DNA of 15,815 nt from JASFYU01 sp045046905 (GTDB taxonomy: Bacteria > Bacteroidota > Bacteroidia > Flavobacteriales > Flavobacteriaceae): NCBI GenBank assembly GCA_045046905.1, contig JASFYU010000121.1:1-15815 (forward strand), given 5' to 3'. The notes beneath the pieces were generated by a model that ran no database searches, was not told the DNA's origin, and saw nothing but the letters and a program-made list of their open reading frames with translations. Of the stretch, positions 1 to 7,632 are shown in pieces; position 1 is the stretch's first letter, and each line of letters starts with the position of its first letter. Position numbers and translations under genes: made by a program.

Positions 1-138
1 CCCATTGAGCACACCCACAAAAATCGGGGTTTCGTCTTTATAGTCCTCGGCAATTTTCTCCGCTATCGATTTAACGGCGGCCTGAATTTCGGCCTCGCTC
101 AAAAACGGCTTAAAATATTTATCGTGAAGTTTTATCAA
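1..138 (-). CDS. hpt: Hypoxanthine phosphoribosyltransferase, N-terminal part
   Basis: Only the first 46 codons are present; the gene runs off the left edge. The translation begins (M)IKLHDKYFKPFLSEAEIQ and reaches IFVGVLNG, which matches the start of flavobacterial Hpt as I know it (IKLHDKxFKP, then the first PRTase beta strand with xxVLNG). The enzyme makes IMP/GMP from hypoxanthine/guanine and PRPP in the cytoplasm. An in-frame TAA lies 8 codons upstream and no ATG lies between, so the start must be the TTG at 138-136, which yields the expected M-I-K-L-H N-terminus. A nearby ATG (minus strand, 152-150) is in another frame and stops after five codons. The gene is divergent from purK, with a -7 promoter motif at 165-172. 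Identification is by motif memory, not a database search. Confidence 0.85.
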   Translation of the reverse strand, partial: MIKLHDKYFKPFLSEAEIQAAVKSIAEKIAEDYKDETPIFVGVLNG

Positions 139-164
139 TGTTTTGATTTCATTTTAGCGGATGG

Positions 165-172
165 CAAATATA
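165..172 (-). promoter_or_regulatory. -7 promoter element of hpt (TATATTTG)
   Basis: On the minus strand the sequence reads TATATTTG, an exact match to the Bacteroidetes TAnnTTTG element, 26 nt before the deduced TTG start of hpt. No convincing TTTG -33 element at normal spacing was found. Confidence 0.5.
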
Positions 173-225
173 CCAATTTGATTTCTCTTTTTATGAAGCT
201 AAGCCCACGTTTTAAGATTTAGCTG

Positions 226-233
226 TATTTTTG
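226..233 (+). promoter_or_regulatory. -7 promoter element of purKE (TATTTTTG)
   Basis: TATTTTTG matches TAnnTTTG exactly and would place transcription start near 239. That is downstream of the first in-frame ATG (236) and upstream of the ATG at 269, so it supports 269 as the purK start with a leader of about 30 nt. No clear -33 TTTG is present. Confidence 0.5.
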
Positions 234-268
234 TTGTGTACCTAAAAACAAGACATAAAGAAATATTA

Positions 269-1423
269 ATGGAATACTTTTCTTCTGACTTTACACTAGG
301 AATCTTAGGCGGCGGGCAGCTGGGTAAAATGCTATTGTACGAGACCCGAAAGTGGGACATTCATACCAAGGTTATGGATACCTCTGTTGAGGCGCCTTGC
401 AAAATTGCCTGTAATGAATTTGTACTTGGCAATCTTCTAGATTTTGATGATGTTTACAATTTTGGAACAAAGGTAGATTTGCTCACTATAGAAATTGAAA
501 ATGTCAATGTCGAAGCTCTAGAAAAATTAGAGCAGGAAGGTGTAAAAGTATACCCGACAACAAAGACCTTACGGATTATACAAAATAAGGCTACACAAAA
601 ATTATTCTATCTTGACCATGGTATTCCGACTGCAGGTTTCAATAGGTTTGCCTATAAAAGTGAAATTGAAGACAGTATTGCCAACGGTGCCCTCAACTTT
701 CCATTTATTTGGAAAGTGGCCCAGTTTGGTTATGACGGCCAAGGTGTGAAAGTAATTCGAAAACTAGAAGACCTTGAAGGCTTACCTACCGGAGAATGTA
801 TCACCGAGGAACTGATCCCCTTTAAAAATGAGCTTGCGGTTATTGTGGCAAGAAATGTCAGTGGCGAGGTGAAAACCTACCCTGTTGTAGAGATGGAATT
901 TCACCCAGAAGCCAATCAGGTAGAGTATGTTATTTGTCCTGCACGAATCGACCCTAAAGTAGCTGAAAAGGCAGAGAAGGTAGCCTTAAAGGTATCTGAA
1001 AAAATCAACCATATAGGTCTGCTAGCGGTCGAAATGTTTCAAACCCAAAATGATGAAATATTGGTGAATGAAGTAGCGCCAAGACCTCACAATAGCGGCC
1101 ACCATACGATTGAATCTAATTACACCAACCAATTTGAGCAACATATCAGGGCTATTTTAGACCTTCCTTTAGGAAACACAGCTAGTAAGCTTGCCGGTAT
1201 TATGGTGAATTTAGTAGGAGCCGAAGGGCATACCGGTGATGTCGTCTATAAAAATATTGAAGATATCTTAAAGTTAGATGGTGTTATCCCTCATATTTAC
1301 GGCAAGAAACAAACCCGCCCTTTTCGAAAAATGGGCCATGTGACAATTGTGAATAAAGATTTGGCGAAAGCACGAAAGATAGCAAGAGAGGTAAAAGAAA
1401 CGATAAAGGTAATCAGCACATAA
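269..1423 (+). CDS. purK: N5-carboxyaminoimidazole ribonucleotide synthase, ATPase subunit PurK
   Basis: This is a 384-residue cytoplasmic ATP-grasp enzyme that converts AIR, bicarbonate and ATP to N5-CAIR in de novo purine synthesis. The N-terminal Rossmann-like segment has GILGGGQLGKM (residues 11-21). The ATP-grasp middle domain follows, and the C-terminal signature EVAPRPHNSGHH lies at residues 268-279. The frame is open from ATG 236, but flavobacterial PurK proteins begin M-x-Y-F-S-S-D-F, matching ATG 269, and the -7 box at 226-233 would put ATG 236 at or upstream of the transcript start. Length is typical for the family. It is followed after 9 bp by purE, the next enzyme in the pathway, so the two form an operon divergent from hpt. 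Confidence 0.95.
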   Translation: MEYFSSDFTLGILGGGQLGKMLLYETRKWDIHTKVMDTSVEAPCKIACNEFVLGNLLDFDDVYNFGTKVDLLTIEIENVNVEALEKLEQEGVKVYPTTKTLRIIQNKATQKLFYLDHGIPTAGFNRFAYKSEIEDSIANGALNFPFIWKVAQFGYDGQGVKVIRKLEDLEGLPTGECITEELIPFKNELAVIVARNVSGEVKTYPVVEMEFHPEANQVEYVICPARIDPKVAEKAEKVALKVSEKINHIGLLAVEMFQTQNDEILVNEVAPRPHNSGHHTIESNYTNQFEQHIRAILDLPLGNTASKLAGIMVNLVGAEGHTGDVVYKNIEDILKLDGVIPHIYGKKQTRPFRKMGHVTIVNKDLAKARKIAREVKETIKVIST

Positions 1424-1432
1424 AAATCAAAC

Positions 1433-1924
1433 ATGAGCAAAGTAGCCGTAGTAATGGGAAGCACGAGTGACCTACCCGTAATGCAAGACGCCATTGATAT
1501 TCTAAAAGGATTCGATATTGAGGTAGATGTAGACATTGTCTCTGCTCATAGAACCCCAGAAAAATTATTCGATTTTAGTAAAAATGCCCATACTAATGGC
1601 TATTCGGTGATTATTGCCGGCGCTGGCGGAGCGGCACATTTACCCGGCATGGTAGCTTCTTTGTCTCCCCTACCCGTTATTGGCGTACCCGTAAAAAGCA
1701 GCAATTCAATTGATGGGTGGGATTCTATCCTTTCTATTCTCCAAATGCCCGGTGGTGTTCCTGTTGCTACAGTCGCTTTGAACGGAGCAAAAAATGCAGG
1801 CATCTTGGCAGCACAGATAATCGGAAGTTCAGATAAATGCGTTCTTGATAAGATTATTCTTTACAAAGAAGGCCTAAAAGCAAAGGTCATTAAGGGAGCT
1901 GAAGAAATGAAAAAAGGAATGTAA
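1433..1924 (+). CDS. purE: N5-carboxyaminoimidazole ribonucleotide mutase PurE
   Basis: This 163-residue cytoplasmic mutase converts N5-CAIR (the PurK product) to CAIR. It has the class I PurE landmarks: GSTSD at residues 9-13, SAHRTPE at 37-43 with the catalytic His39, and GAGGAAHLPGM at 63-73. Length and motif order are normal, with no frameshift or fusion. The start ATG lies 9 bp after the purK stop, so it is the second gene of a purKE operon and probably relies on the purK promoter. No terminator with a T-run was seen in the 121 bp before the M3 peptidase gene. Confidence 0.95.
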   Translation: MSKVAVVMGSTSDLPVMQDAIDILKGFDIEVDVDIVSAHRTPEKLFDFSKNAHTNGYSVIIAGAGGAAHLPGMVASLSPLPVIGVPVKSSNSIDGWDSILSILQMPGGVPVATVALNGAKNAGILAAQIIGSSDKCVLDKIILYKEGLKAKVIKGAEEMKKGM

Positions 1925-2045
1925 TATATTATTCACGCTTACAAGATATGGTCAACCTTCGGAGACCTTCCTCTTTGTGTTTTAGACATTATACCCCTCA
2001 ACAAAAAACCTTCAACTCTCATTACTAACAACAATCAACAAATAC

Positions 2046-4070
2046 ATGAACCCACTTCTTACCCCATTTGATACCGCACCCTTTTCCAAAATCAAAAACA
2101 AGCATTTTAAACCTGCTTTTTTACAGGCCATTAGCGATGCGAAAGCTGAAATTGATGCAATCACCAACAGTACTGATGCAGCAACTTTTGAAAACACCCT
2201 TGTTGCCCTAGATTATTCGGGTCAGCAATTGGATCGGATTTCGAGTGTGTTTTTCAACCTTAATTCGGCCGAGACCAATGATGAGATTCAAAAAATAGCC
2301 CAAGAGGTTTCTCCCTTATTATCAGAATTTAGTAATGATATTACGTTAAATGAGGCACTATTCGAACGCATTAAAGCGGTGTACACCCATAAGGAAATAG
2401 ACTTAACCATTGAACAACAAACGCTATTAGACAAAAAATACAAGGGTTTTAGTAGAAATGGAGCCAATTTAGCTGAAGATAAAAAGAAACGTCTCAGAGA
2501 AATAGATGCCGAAGCAGCAAAACTGAAACTCACTTTTGGCGAAAATATATTGGCAGAGACCAATAAATACCAAATGCAGCTGACCAATGAGAATGATTTG
2601 AACGGACTGCCAGCCGGAGCAAAAGAAGCGGCGGCACAATTGGCAAAATCAAAAGAACTCGATGGCTGGTTAATTACGCTAGACTACCCCAGCTATATTC
2701 CTTTTATGAAACATGCCACAAACCGGCAATTACGAAAAGAACTCTCTCTTGCTTTTGGCTCCAAAGGGTTTAAAGGAGATGCGTTAGACAATCAAGAAAA
2801 CATATTGAAAATTGCCAAGCTCAGACATGAAAGGGCGAATTTACTAGGGTATAAAACTCATGCCCATTTTGTTTTGGAAGAACGTATGGCCAAGACGCCC
2901 GAAAAAGTAAATGCCTTTTTAAATAAACTCTTGGAAAAAGCAAAACCCGCAGCGGAAAGAGAATTCAAACAGCTTGAAGGTTTTGCAAAGGAATTAGATG
3001 GCATCGACAAATTACAAAAATGGGACGGTAGCTACTATTCAGAAAAATTAAAGCAAAAGCTGTTCAATCTCGATGATGAGATGCTAAAACCTTATTTTAA
3101 GTTAGAGAATGTAATTGCCGGGGTTTTTAAAGTAGCCGAAAAACTCTTTGGACTCGCATTTAAAGAGGTTTTCACTGTAGATAAATACCATGAAGAAGTA
3201 AAGACCTTTGAGGTGTCTGATCAAAAAGGAGATTTTGTTTCTCTTTTCTATGCCGATTTTCACCCTAGGGAAGGAAAACGTGGCGGCGCCTGGATGACCT
3301 CTTTTAAACCGCAATATGTTGAGCATGGCAACAATATACGACCGCATATCTCTAACGTCTGCAACTTTACCAAACCTACCGAAAGCAAGCCCTCTCTACT
3401 TACTTTTAATGAGGTCACCACCCTTTTTCATGAATTCGGCCATGGCCTGCACGGTATGCTAGCAAATACCATATACCCAAGCCTATCAGGCACCTCTGTC
3501 TATTGGGATTTTGTAGAACTACCAAGTCAAATTTTAGAAAACTGGTGTTATGAAAAAGAAGCTTTGGAGCTTTTTGCCACGCACTATGAAACTGGCGAAT
3601 TGATTCCTATGCAACTGGTTCAGAAAATAAAAGAATCGGCCACTTTTCAAGAAGGCATGGCAACCCTTAGGCAACTGAGCTTTGGATTGCTCGATATGTC
3701 ATGGCACGGAGCAGACCCTACTCCTATCACCGATGTAAAGGCACATGAAACTGAAGCATTCAAAGGCACAGACCTATACCCTGACACCCCAGATACGTGT
3801 ATGAGCACGGCTTTTGCTCATATTTTTCAAGGAGGGTACTCCTCTGGTTATTATAGCTATAAATGGGCTGAGGTCTTAGATGCCGATGCCTTTGCCTATT
3901 TTAAAGAAAAGGGCATTTTTAATAAAGAAGTGGCAACCAAATTCAAAGACAATGTACTTTCTAAAGGCGGTACAGAAAACCCTATGGAGTTGTACAAACG
4001 TTTTAGGGGTGCAGAGCCAAAAATCGAGCCTTTGTTAGAAAGAGCTGGCTTGATCAAAAAAGCAACCTAA
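2046..4070 (+). CDS. M3 family zinc oligopeptidase (Dcp/OpdA type)
   Basis: This is a 674-residue metallopeptidase of the thimet oligopeptidase/peptidyl-dipeptidase Dcp family. The zinc site is FHEFGHGLHGM with His462, Glu463 and His466, and the third ligand Glu491 lies in the downstream VELPSQ segment, as expected for HExxH-x(24)-E. The long helical N-terminal half and the C-terminal region (FAHIFQGGYSSGYYSYKWAEV) are typical of the family. No signal peptide is visible, so a cytoplasmic role in degrading short peptides from protein turnover is inferred. Dipeptidyl carboxypeptidase and oligopeptidase A cannot be told apart here. Its last 17 bases share sequence, in another frame, with the upstream edge of the decapitated frame that follows. 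It stands alone, 121 bp after purE, with no clear TAnnTTTG box. Confidence 0.9.
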   Translation: MNPLLTPFDTAPFSKIKNKHFKPAFLQAISDAKAEIDAITNSTDAATFENTLVALDYSGQQLDRISSVFFNLNSAETNDEIQKIAQEVSPLLSEFSNDITLNEALFERIKAVYTHKEIDLTIEQQTLLDKKYKGFSRNGANLAEDKKKRLREIDAEAAKLKLTFGENILAETNKYQMQLTNENDLNGLPAGAKEAAAQLAKSKELDGWLITLDYPSYIPFMKHATNRQLRKELSLAFGSKGFKGDALDNQENILKIAKLRHERANLLGYKTHAHFVLEERMAKTPEKVNAFLNKLLEKAKPAAEREFKQLEGFAKELDGIDKLQKWDGSYYSEKLKQKLFNLDDEMLKPYFKLENVIAGVFKVAEKLFGLAFKEVFTVDKYHEEVKTFEVSDQKGDFVSLFYADFHPREGKRGGAWMTSFKPQYVEHGNNIRPHISNVCNFTKPTESKPSLLTFNEVTTLFHEFGHGLHGMLANTIYPSLSGTSVYWDFVELPSQILENWCYEKEALELFATHYETGELIPMQLVQKIKESATFQEGMATLRQLSFGLLDMSWHGADPTPITDVKAHETEAFKGTDLYPDTPDTCMSTAFAHIFQGGYSSGYYSYKWAEVLDADAFAYFKEKGIFNKEVATKFKDNVLSKGGTENPMELYKRFRGAEPKIEPLLERAGLIKKAT

Positions 4071-4080
4071 TTCCGCTAGC

Positions 4081-4548
4081 TTACTTAAAACTAGTCCCAG
4101 TAAGGCTTACCATCGCTATTTTGAAGAAATTGCCCAAACTCCAGAATACATAGTCCCTTTTGAAGAAAATGCTAAATATCAATTCCTAAAAAGTTTAGAT
4201 TCTGCACAATTCGCAACAGCATGGGCTTTTAGTCACAATGTTGGCGTTTTCACATATCGAGATAGCGTACATAGAAATCCTGACTTTTTCACCATACTAG
4301 ACTTAAAGCTATCTAGCAAATACATGAACTATATTGAAGAAGTCGGAAAAGACGACCCCTATTTCAAAAAATTGTGTAAAGAATTCGAGACTATCGGAAA
4401 TCTGTCTGCAAGTTCAGGGTCTTGGTTTCCAAAAAATCACGCGAATTTTGATTTTAATATTCCTAAAAATAGATTATGGGCGACCATCTATCTTTTAGGA
4501 AGAGAGGAAACCTATGACATAAAACTCGATAGGTATTTCAAAAATTAG
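4081..4548 (+). pseudogene. Decapitated hypothetical gene (C-terminal fragment, no start codon)
   Basis: A single open frame runs from the TGA at 4051-4053 to the TAG at 4546-4548, but the first ATG is only at 4324. About 80 upstream codons read like protein (for example YHRYFEEIAQTPEYIVPFEE and QFATAWAFSHNVGVFTYRD) and join without interruption to the 74 residues after ATG 4324 (GSWFPKNHANFDFN, RLWATIYLLGREETYDIKL). No ATG, GTG or TTG lies in frame upstream. The reading is that this is the C-terminal ~155 residues of a longer gene that lost its 5' end, with the breakpoint at or inside the end of the M3 gene. I do not recognise the family; no signal peptide or metal motif can be judged. A real 74-residue gene starting at 4324 is the alternative, but it leaves the upstream coding-like frame unexplained. 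Confidence 0.55.
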
Positions 4549-4554
4549 TTGAAA

Positions 4555-4600
4555 CCTGAATTCGACCTAATCTTTGTGTACAGTTTAGGTCGAACTCAGG
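4555..4600. repeat. 16-bp inverted repeat, left copy of CTGAGTTYGACCTAA motif
   Basis: The arms 4555-4570 (CCTGAATTCGACCTAA) and 4585-4600 (TTAGGTCGAACTCAGG) are complementary at 15 of 16 positions around a 14-nt loop. The block CTGAATT to TGTACAG (4556-4583) recurs as a direct copy at 7031-7059, beyond the S9 peptidase gene. The hairpin starts 6 nt after the stop of the broken gene. It could be an RNA hairpin ending that transcript, a protein-binding site, or a mobile-element end; no T-run directly follows the second arm. Confidence 0.7.
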
Positions 4601-4601
4601 T

Positions 4602-4621
4602 CAGTACAGGGGTGCTGTTTT
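4602..4621 (+). terminator. Weak candidate terminator after the broken gene
   Basis: CAGTAC pairs with GTGCTG (one G-U pair) around a 4-nt loop and is followed by TTTT. It sits directly after the larger 4555-4600 hairpin, so the two together could stop transcription from the left before the S9 gene. The stem is short and the T-run minimal. Confidence 0.3.
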
Positions 4622-4786
4622 AAAAAACAACAAATAGTTAAGGTAAAGGCAATGAAATGGTTATTTTTATTGCGCAAAATTTATTTAGGACAGTACTAAA
4701 TCAACAAGCTCGACCCAAGGCTAGGCGCTATGCTTTCGAAAAAAGGCAATCTTGAGTACTCAGAAACAAATTATAAATAGCAAGCA

Positions 4787-7003
4787 ATGAAAAACATAAT
4801 AAAGCCTTTAATCATAAAATTAAATACCCTTAAAACGTTCCTATTTATTTGTTTTTTCTCTTTTATTTTTAATGGTATCGCCCAAGTAAATTGGACAAAC
4901 GATGGTGATTCTTATTACCGCTTAGACAAAAATAAATTGCTTAGCTATACCCTACCCAATCATGATGTAAGAACAGTTATTTCAAAAGAACAACTTACCC
5001 CATCTGGGAAAACGAAACCTATAAAAGTTGCTCATTTTTCATTTTCAGTAGACCAACAAAAAGTATTATTGTTTACCAATACTAAAAAAGTTTGGAGGCT
5101 TAATACCAAAGGAGACTATTGGGTTTTTAATTTAAAAACAAATACGTTAAAGCAAATCGGAAAAAGCCTACCTACTTCATCTCTGATGTTTGCAAAATTC
5201 TCTCCCGATGGTAATACGATAGCTTATGTCTCCGAAAACAATCTATATAGTGAAGATTACGCAAGTGGTAGCATTCAACCTTTAACTACAAATGGTACAG
5301 TTTCCTTAATAAATGGCACTTTTGATTGGGTCTATGAGGAAGAGTTTGCTTGTAGAGATGGCTTTCGTTGGAGTCCTGACAGCAAATCTATTGCCTATTG
5401 GCAGATTGATGCCAGTGCAATAAAAAAGTTTTATATGGTAAACAATACAGATTCAATCTATTCTCAATTGGTGCCTTTGGAATACCCTAAGGTCGGAGAA
5501 AATCCGTCTGCATGTAAAGTAGGGGTCGTAAAGCTTTCCGACGCTAAAACTACTTGGATGAATGTTCCTGGAGACCCCGCTCAGAACTACTTAGTAAGAA
5601 TGGAATTTATTCCTACTACTAACCAGCTTTTAATTCAACAATTAAACCGAAAACAAAACAAGAGCAAATTATATATTGCCGATGCTTTAAAAGGAAGCAC
5701 TACTAGTATTATTGAAGAATCAGACAAAGCTTGGGTAGATGTATTTCAAATAGGCAACCCTTATGAAATTGATTACACAAATAATTTTAGCTTTTTACCA
5801 GAAACAAACAGCATTCTTTGGGTATCTGAAAAAGATGGATGGAGACACTTATATCAAATTTCTTTAGAAGGAAAACCAGAGGTGCTAATCACAAAAGGCG
5901 AATACGATGTTATCGATTTAAAACACATCAATTCAAAAGAAGGTTACGTGTACTATTTAGCTTCACCAGATAATGCTACTCAAAAGTATTTATATAAATC
6001 GAAGCTAAACGGAAGAGGGAAAAACAAATTATTAAGTCCCAAAAACTTAAAGGGAAGCCACGATTATTCTTTTTCTTCTAATGGCAGCTATGCAGTACAT
6101 ACTTTTTCAAATCACTATACGCCTTATTCGAAAGAGTTTATTAGCGTTGCCAATCACAAGGCCTTAAATGAAAAAGAAAGTATCATTACTACGGCGAAAA
6201 GATTGGAAGAAAAGCCAACAACCGAGTTCTTTACCATAACAACCCAAGATAATATTGAAATGGACGGATGGATGGTAAAACCAACAAATTTTGATTCGAA
6301 GAAAAAATATCCTGTGGTGTTTTATGTTTATTCAGAACCTGCTCGTGCGACCGTAAACGACATCTATAATATAAGTAAAAACAGCTTGTATAACGGAGAT
6401 ATGGCCGAAGATGGATACCTCTACATTTCATTAGATAATAGAGGTACTCCTGCTCCAAAAGGACGCGCATGGAGAAAGTCAATTTACAGAAAAATAGGGA
6501 TTATTAATATAAATGATCAAGCAATGGCCGCCAAAGAAATCTTGAAATGGGATTTTGTCGATGCCGATCGAGTAGCTGTTTGGGGCTGGAGCGGTGGAGG
6601 ATCTGCCACATTAAATTTAATGTTTCAATACCCTGAAATCTACAAAACAGGAATTTCAATCGCTGCGGTGAGTAATCAATTAACCTACGATAACATTTAT
6701 CAAGAACGCTATATGGGCCTACCTCAAGAAAATATGGAAGATTTTATTGTAGGCTCCCCCCTTAGCTATGCCAAAAATTTAGAAGGGAATTTACTTTATA
6801 TTCATGGCACTGGTGATGATAATGTTCATTATCAAAATGCAGAATTGCTGTTAAATGAATTGATAAAACACAATAAGCAATTTCAGTTTATGCCCTATCC
6901 AAACCGAACGCATGGTATTTATGAAGGAGAAGGTACAAGAGCGCATTTATCAACCTTATATACCAATTACTTAAAACTACATTGTCCTCCTGGAGGACGA
7001 TAA
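4787..7003 (+). CDS. Secreted DPP-IV-like S9 family serine peptidase
   Basis: This is a 738-residue peptidase of the S9B/DPP-IV type. Residues 1-33 form a signal peptide (basic start, hydrophobic core LFICFFSFIF, end GIAQ), so it is exported to the periplasm or surface. The beta-propeller domain contains DWVYEEEF with Glu184-186, the double-Glu motif that binds the substrate N-terminus in DPP-IV. The C-terminal alpha/beta-hydrolase domain has the nucleophile Ser602 in WGWSGGGSA, Asp677 in HGTGDDNVHYQ and His709 in NRTHGI. YVYSEP probably supplies the oxyanion Tyr. The nucleophile elbow has Gly where mammalian DPP-IV has Tyr (GWSYGG). Predicted activity is removal of N-terminal dipeptides, perhaps X-Pro, in peptide scavenging. 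The gene is A+T rich, stands alone, and lies between two copies of a repeat motif. No exact TAnnTTTG box was found upstream. Confidence 0.92.
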   Translation: MKNIIKPLIIKLNTLKTFLFICFFSFIFNGIAQVNWTNDGDSYYRLDKNKLLSYTLPNHDVRTVISKEQLTPSGKTKPIKVAHFSFSVDQQKVLLFTNTKKVWRLNTKGDYWVFNLKTNTLKQIGKSLPTSSLMFAKFSPDGNTIAYVSENNLYSEDYASGSIQPLTTNGTVSLINGTFDWVYEEEFACRDGFRWSPDSKSIAYWQIDASAIKKFYMVNNTDSIYSQLVPLEYPKVGENPSACKVGVVKLSDAKTTWMNVPGDPAQNYLVRMEFIPTTNQLLIQQLNRKQNKSKLYIADALKGSTTSIIEESDKAWVDVFQIGNPYEIDYTNNFSFLPETNSILWVSEKDGWRHLYQISLEGKPEVLITKGEYDVIDLKHINSKEGYVYYLASPDNATQKYLYKSKLNGRGKNKLLSPKNLKGSHDYSFSSNGSYAVHTFSNHYTPYSKEFISVANHKALNEKESIITTAKRLEEKPTTEFFTITTQDNIEMDGWMVKPTNFDSKKKYPVVFYVYSEPARATVNDIYNISKNSLYNGDMAEDGYLYISLDNRGTPAPKGRAWRKSIYRKIGIININDQAMAAKEILKWDFVDADRVAVWGWSGGGSATLNLMFQYPEIYKTGISIAAVSNQLTYDNIYQERYMGLPQENMEDFIVGSPLSYAKNLEGNLLYIHGTGDDNVHYQNAELLLNELIKHNKQFQFMPYPNRTHGIYEGEGTRAHLSTLYTNYLKLHCPPGGR

Positions 7004-7030
7004 TATTTGGTGAAAAAAATTCTTTCCGAG

Positions 7031-7059
7031 CTGAGTTTGACCTAATATTCAATGTACAG
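7031..7059 (+). repeat. Right copy of the CTGAGTTYGACCTAA repeat
   Basis: CTGAGTTTGACCTAAT, then six variable bases, then TGTACAG, parallels CTGAATTCGACCTAAT, five bases, TGTACAG at 4556-4583. The first 16 positions differ at two. Unlike the left copy, no matching inverted arm follows. It begins 28 bp after the S9 peptidase stop, so the two copies bracket that gene. Confidence 0.6.
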
Positions 7060-7215
7060 AATGTAAATAAAAGCTAAACTGTAAACAAATCTTAGGCATA
7101 GCTAGCTTGATAATAAAACAAAAAACTTCCCTTTTTAAAATTTGATGTTTTCACAATTTCATTTATTTATCTTTTTCGTAAAATAGGAGAACATTCATGC
7201 AACCTTCTCAAGAAA

Positions 7216-7340
7216 ACTATTCGATACGCTAGAGTAAGATGACCCCTTTAATTTAAGAATGGGCTATGCGTTACTCTAGAGAATAGTGACCCCTTAGTCC
7301 GAATAATACTATGCAGGCTCTAGAGCAAGTTGATCACTCA
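7216..7340. repeat. Three diverged direct repeats with inverted repeat, possible IS end remnant
   Basis: Three related units start at 7229, 7276 and 7320 (spacing 47 and 44 bp): CTAGAGTAAGATGACCCCTT, CTAGAGAATAGTGACCCCTT and CTAGAGCAAGTTGATCACTC. Units 1 and 2 share 16 of 20 bases. In addition, ACTATTC..CTAGAGTAA (7216-7237, 6-nt insertion) is inverted as TTACTCTAG.GAATAGT (7271-7287). Repeated internal motifs near the termini are known for IS21-family elements, which is why an IS end fossil is suggested. No transposase reading frame is left. Confidence 0.4.
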
Positions 7341-7361
7341 GCTATTTCATCTTGGTTTACT

Positions 7362-7383
7362 TGATGGTTATTTAAAACCATCA
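7362..7383. repeat. 8-bp perfect hairpin
   Basis: TGATGGTT (7362-7369) and AACCATCA (7376-7383) pair perfectly around the 6-nt loop ATTTAA. No T-run follows on either strand, so a terminator is not supported. Confidence 0.45.
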
Positions 7384-7411
7384 GAAGATAGCCTAGGATC
7401 TGAAAACCATA

Positions 7412-7425
7412 GCAAGAATTCTTGC
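7412..7425. repeat. 14-bp perfect palindrome GCAAGAATTCTTGC
   Basis: This is a loop-free perfect palindrome in the gene-free region. It is compatible with a dimeric regulator site, but no promoter or gene start lies next to it. Confidence 0.4.
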
Positions 7426-7632
7426 GGCCCGTTAAAACACGATAAAGAATTACGTACTTAAAATTAAAGTAAACCGTTTTTAGATAACCACACTACTTGC
7501 TTTTTCAAACTCAAAACCGAAAGCCGCATTATTTCCTAGCAATTCCGCTTGTAGCGATAACACCTATCTACCTTTAAAGGCGAAATTGAACTATTATAGA
7601 CTGTTTTGAATTCAATCATTCTAATCTAAGAA

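Larger units (their letters stand above)
7004..7632. other. 629-bp gene-free region with mobile-element-like debris
   Basis: No intact gene was found. The region holds the right CTGAGTTTGACCTAA copy, three diverged CTAGAG-x-GACCCCTT repeats (7229-7340), an 8-bp hairpin (7362-7383) and a 14-bp palindrome (7412-7425). A short frame ATG 7197 (MQPSQENYSIR, stop) has a purine-rich AGGAGA before it but ends after 11 codons, right where the repeats begin. On the minus strand, 7480-7563 encodes a protein-like run (LSLQAELLGNNAAFGFEFEK) that is open only from a GTG and stops at TAA; this could be a gene remnant or chance. Confidence 0.5.

Noticed and set aside
1297..1536. Minus-strand open frames lying over purK, purE, the M3 gene, gcvP and the KAS III gene
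   Set aside because: They run antisense to strong, full-length family matches and have no recognisable motif or promoter; they are shadows.
1925..2045. GGTC..GACC hairpin as terminator after purE
   Set aside because: The stem is only 4 bp and no T-run follows, so it is not supported.
6984..6998. 15-bp odd palindrome GTCCTCCTGGAGGAC at the end of the S9 gene
   Set aside because: It encodes the C-terminal CPPGG residues, which fit the family ending; the symmetry follows from the codons and there is no T-run.
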